Source: Notospermus geniculatus | Taxonomy: Eukaryota > Nemertea > Pilidiophora > Heteronemertea > Lineidae | Length of the DNA: 64,000 nucleotides | Reading direction: 5' to 3' | Assembly (NCBI GenBank): GCA_002633025.1 | Contig: NMRB01000517.1 | Coordinates: 194,183 to 258,182, forward strand | In this document: positions 60,883 through 64,000 of the stretch, piece by piece | Position numbering within the stretch: position 1 is the stretch's first letter | How the letters are laid out: each line of letters opens with the position of its first letter | Notes under the pieces: model-generated | The model's input: only the letters and a program-made list of their open reading frames with translations | Told to the model about the DNA's origin: nothing | Databases searched by the model: none | Program-made: the position numbers and the translations under genes

Positions 60883-61137
60883 TCATGTACTTTGTACGGA
60901 TTTCTGAAGCAGCTGAAATTTGCTCAGTAACAATAACATGTCTTCTTCGGTGTATCCTAAGTACATCTGTGAGGCGGCATAGGAAAACCCGTCGGATGAC
61001 TCTAGATGATCAACAAGGGCTGTCAGATTGCCAGTGCATTGATTTACTACTACTGTTAACCTGTTATGAAAGTTCACCAAGTCCATTAACACTTTCTTCA
61101 AATGCGACATCCCACAGGTTTTCCTCTGCAGCCTCAC
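60883..61137 (-). CDS. Unrecognised exon-like ORF downstream of SSNA1
   Basis: An open frame on the minus strand reads MSHLKKVLMDLVNFHNRLTV, NLTALVDHLESSDGF, YLGYTEEDMLLLLSKF and ends KSVQST. A CAG acceptor (rc of ctg near 61131) with a pyrimidine-poor tract could open it in frame as RKTCGMSHLKK. The residue pattern (amphipathic helices) looks like real protein, and a decayed relative exists at 7905-8265, which argues that it is not random. No preceding exon was found between it and SSNA1, 285 bases upstream, so it may itself be a relict or a last exon skipped over by SSNA1. Family unknown. Confidence 0.4.
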   Translation of the reverse strand: MRLQRKTCGMSHLKKVLMDLVNFHNRLTVVVNQCTGNLTALVDHLESSDGFSYAASQMYLGYTEEDMLLLLSKFQLLQKSVQST

Positions 61138-61421
61138 ATGGTACTGATAATTACAGATTCAGATATCGTCCAGCACTTCACCACTGAATCTCTTCAATGA
61201 AAGCAGTTTATCATCTAAGGCCAAAATTCGAAATGATGTTCAACCTGAGTTGGTGCCGAAAACTTGTCAAACCCCCACATCTTCAGCGACAGCCAGTGTG
61301 CATTCAACATTTATACTTCGGTATCTTATGGTACTCTCCCAGATACCTTCCGTACAGCCTGGCCCAAAGTATATTATCACAGATCCCCAATCAAACTCGA
61401 CAGTCAATTTCTGATGGCCAA

Positions 61422-62361
61422 CTATGTGGTGGATTGTTCCTTCTTCGAAAGTGCCACTGTGCTGGGGACTTTCAAATTGGTCGTTTCTCGCTTAAGTACA
61501 TGGAGTAAGGTTTGAGAACTTTCCAGAATCTGAAAAAGAGAATGCAACTTTAGATGAGAGAGACTGTATCAAGATTGAAGACCTCCAACTTTCACGCTCC
61601 TAAATTCTTTCAAAACTGACATAACCGAGTCCACAGAAATGCCCGAGCTAGCTGCAAGCGCAAGACAGCAAGAGGTGTGACATGGTAAGATACCCACCTT
61701 CATGTAAGCGGCCTCAGTTTCAGCAATTGTCTTATCAAACTCATTCCTGGATGCCAACTTTTTACTAAGACTTTCATTGACTTTAGATAGTCTCTCTGTA
61801 AGAATTCTTATGTCATTCTGAATCTTGGTCTTTTCCTCTTCTTCCAACAGGATTGCTTTGTTCAAGTCATCTCTCTTAGTACAGAGATCTTCTATGCCTG
61901 AAAAGAATTTTAAAATATAAGTTTGAAAAACGGAACTTGAACTTATGAAGTTGAACAACAAAGTGACAACATATGGACAAGTCGAAAAGGTTTGGCAGGC
62001 CTACACCTACGGGTACAGCATACCGGTACTAATAGGCGGCGGCCTAGCTCGCTAGGCCTACTTACTACGCCTACGGCTACGCTGTACGGTGGTGTACAGA
62101 GGTACGCCCAACACTAGGCGTACACTCCTAAATTACCGTTACCACCACGTAGCCTTGGAAAACCATAAACATTGGTACAATAGCCTATGCCTGGCCCTGG
62201 GCTTGAAGTTGCTGCTTTTAGCACTTGCACATAGGCCTATGCACACGACAATGCACTGCAGTGTCACTGTGTGTGACCGTTGTTAGGGAACTTGCACACA
62301 AAACTCACATTTAACAAGTTCATTATTGTAAGTCTGTAACGCTGCACCTTGCTGAGACATG
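61422..62361 (-). CDS. SSNA1: SSNA1 / NA14 centrosomal coiled-coil protein, complete
   Basis: SSNA1 is a small coiled-coil protein that assembles into fibrils at centrioles and ciliary bases and binds microtubule-linked partners such as spastin. Three minus-strand exons: 62361 to 62310 (MSQQGAALQTYNNELVK), 61897-61698 (IEDLCTKRDDLNK... ASRNEFDKTIAETEAAYMK) and 61529-61422 (ILESSQTLLHVLKRETTNLK... ending KKEQSTT, stop TAG). Junction phases are 1 and 0 with consensus GT/AG sites. The joined product is 119 residues, the same length as human SSNA1 as I recall it, and is one long coiled coil from about residue 15 to 105. It is transcribed divergently from DHX16, with 1.08 kb between the start codons. 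Reading through the second intron gives a longer false C-terminus that should be ignored. Confidence 0.95.
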
Positions 62362-63441
62362 ATTATCAGTTTTTTTCGTAAACTGAATACACAAATCGGA
62401 ATTTTATGAGGAAAGATTCCACTTGTTTGATAGAAAAATCTGAGCGTCTCTTGGCGGTTTATTTACTGGTGTGTACTTTGTGTAAAACGTCAGAAGGGTT
62501 TCACACTCCACGCAGAATCGATAACAATCTGCGCGTGCGTTCCGCTTGGATGTTGCCTGGAGATTGAAACTGTTGTTGTTTACGTCACCAGAATATGCAA
62601 AATGGCTGCGCCCATGTAGTTGCGATTTTCCAACGTAAAATTTATCAAAATATTCACTTCAGTGCTTAGTGTTCTTGATATTTATCCTTAAAAATATCCT
62701 GATGTTTGTTACCCTCTTTGCTTCCTTCACCTTAAACAAATCTCCAAGAAATATATCCTACGCACTCTGTGTGGTCACTGACTGACAGTGGTGACTGGTG
62801 GTGGTGGTGTGTGGCCAGTGCAGTGGTGAGTGACACACTACGTACATTGCACTGTGCATGCAGTAATGAGTAATCTACATGTAGCAAGCCAGGCCTAGCT
62901 AAGAAATTGATTAAAGTAAATTTTCTGGCCGATTTGACGATACGATGATTTTTCCCAATAATATTTGATGAAAATTGGGAAAAGGAAGAGAAGATTGAAA
63001 TCCCAATGGGGTTTCTATCATCGGGGTGATGCTGCGACTGTATCCACTTTTCCACTGTCACGTTGTATGGAACGTCAACGTCACACTGTACTGCCGTGAC
63101 GTTGTGGCTTCATGCTCGCACCTCGTATTGCCACGGAGATGACGTCCTGAAGACAATGAAAAGGCCTGAGTGATACGGTCGCAGCGACATCTTTCCGTGG
63201 AGAAGTGGTGATGTCCTCATTGGGAGGTGTACGAAAACTCAATTTGGTTATTACCTCCTGACTGGGAGATTTTACGATTGGGAGGTCACTCCCGATCCGG
63301 CAAAAGTTCCTGACTGTTGAATAATCATAATGAATGTGTATGCATGTAATGTATAACCCTTCACTTCTAATTCAGTTTGGGCCACCATACAGTACAACAT
63401 TGACTGAGACCAAGTGACAGCGTAATCAGACTAGCATCATA
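62362..63441. promoter_or_regulatory. Shared upstream region of SSNA1 (-) and DHX16 (+)
   Basis: The two genes are head-to-head with 1080 bases between start codons. The region has no MITE or SINE, unlike most of the window, and contains GC-richer patches (GTTTACGTCACCAGAATATG near 62579 with a TACGTCAC CRE-like half site, and CGTTGTATGGAACGTCAACGTCACACTG near 63061, shown only in part as ACGTCAACGTCACAC). No TATA box is obvious. A bidirectional promoter is an inference. Confidence 0.4.
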
Positions 63442-63636
63442 ATGAGTGTTGAAACGTGGGTTAACGACAAACTTCATGGACTCCTCGGCATATCAGATAA
63501 ACACATCTCCCAGTATCTCATTGCCCTGGCAAGGAAGGCGACAACTCAAGATGACTTCGTGCAGAAACTTAGAGACACTGGGACAGTGGATGTTGATGAT
63601 GGGATGGCCAATTTTGCAAAGGAACTTTTCACAAAG
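63442..63636 (+). CDS. DHX16: DHX16 (PRP2-type spliceosomal helicase), first coding exon
   Basis: DHX16 is the DEAH-box ATPase that remodels the spliceosome before the first catalytic step. This exon encodes the N-terminal 65 residues: MSVETWVNDKLHGLLG, then SDKHISQYLIALARKA, FVQKLRDTGTVDVDD and FAKELFTKV. It matches the start of animal DHX16 (WV-D-LH--LG-S--H--Q-LI then a short helical FV-LRDT block). The ATG is in good context (ATAATGAG) and the exon ends in phase 0 at donor AAG/GTATGA. The helicase core and the rest of the gene lie beyond the right edge. No in-frame continuation occurs in 63637-64000, which reads as intron 1. Confidence 0.9.
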
Positions 63637-64000
63637 GTATGAATGGTTGATTCAGGTTTGGTGATGGATTGTTAACGCCTGTTTCCACAATAGCCGATTC
63701 TGCGGTGGTTTGTGATTTTCACAAGTTTTTGGATAATCCTTCGATGGTTTAACAATACATGGCGTGTTAATTATCCCAATGCCTGTGAAAACCGCATCAC
63801 TCACCACAAACAGCAGCAGAATCCGCTAAGTAGAAACGGGCCTTACATAAGTGTTGTCTCCCCCACATGTCTCAGCAATCTGAGCAGAGCAGATGCCAAT
63901 TGAACTGTATTAAAGGTATAGTTCAAAGGCGCCAATTTTCATTTCAACATTGAGGAAATGGCCAGAAGGGGAAGTTGTGAAAGTTTCGTTTGTTTCGTAT

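Noticed and set aside
61569-61961. 130-codon minus ORF including SSNA1 exon 2
   Set aside because: It reads through the donor at 61697 and past the acceptor at 61897. The spliced model restores the conserved ILESSQTLL end.

Overview
This window is animal nuclear DNA, most likely from a marine invertebrate. A hemichordate, echinoderm, cephalochordate or lophotrochozoan would all fit, and I cannot choose between them from sequence alone. The evidence is short exons with GT/AG introns, conserved animal proteins, a dense load of tRNA-derived SINEs and small fold-back (MITE-like) transposons, and many minisatellites. There is no bacterial, plasmid, phage or CRISPR structure. Three assembly gaps are present (13005-13157, 29798-29834, 43522-44165).

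Genes. (1) 27004-37474 (+): the 3' part of a synaptotagmin-family gene, four exons covering the linker, C2A and C2B, with its 5' exons not found. (2) 43053-47518 (+): PHYHD1, a phytanoyl-CoA dioxygenase-domain protein. Exon 1 and four downstream exons are readable; exon(s) coding for about residues 13-95 are missing, probably in the 43522-44165 gap, and the short last exon was not found. (3) 54265-56603, with a possible alternative last exon at 57285-58244 (+): a PAN/Apple-like exon followed by one of two large terminal exons that I do not recognise. All splice phases match. (4) 61422-62361 (-): SSNA1, complete in three exons, 119 residues. (5) 63442 onward (+): first exon of the RNA helicase DHX16, running out of the window. 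An unrecognised minus-strand exon-like ORF lies at 60883-61137, and a decayed relative lies at 7905-8265.

Layout. Positions 1-27000 hold no convincing host gene: they are SINEs, fold-back elements, an 18-copy 55-bp array (9006-9996) and other minisatellites. Positions 27000-37500 are the synaptotagmin gene with repeat-filled introns. Positions 37640-42600 are tandem arrays and fold-backs. Positions 43000-47600 are PHYHD1. Positions 47600-54260 are nested transposons and arrays. Positions 54265-64000 are the gene-rich end.

The genes do not form one pathway: they serve membrane trafficking, Fe/2-oxoglutarate chemistry, the centrosome/cilium base and pre-mRNA splicing, plus one novel probably extracellular protein. 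PHYHD1 and SSNA1 are both on human 9q34 and DHX16 is in the human 6p21 MHC region, so the block may preserve ancient linkage of the MHC paralogon. The most interesting items are the PAN gene with two phase-compatible unknown last exons, the CRE-type TGACGTCA palindromes carried by two abundant MITE families, a perfect 29-bp hairpin, and a hammerhead-like motif in a two-copy element.
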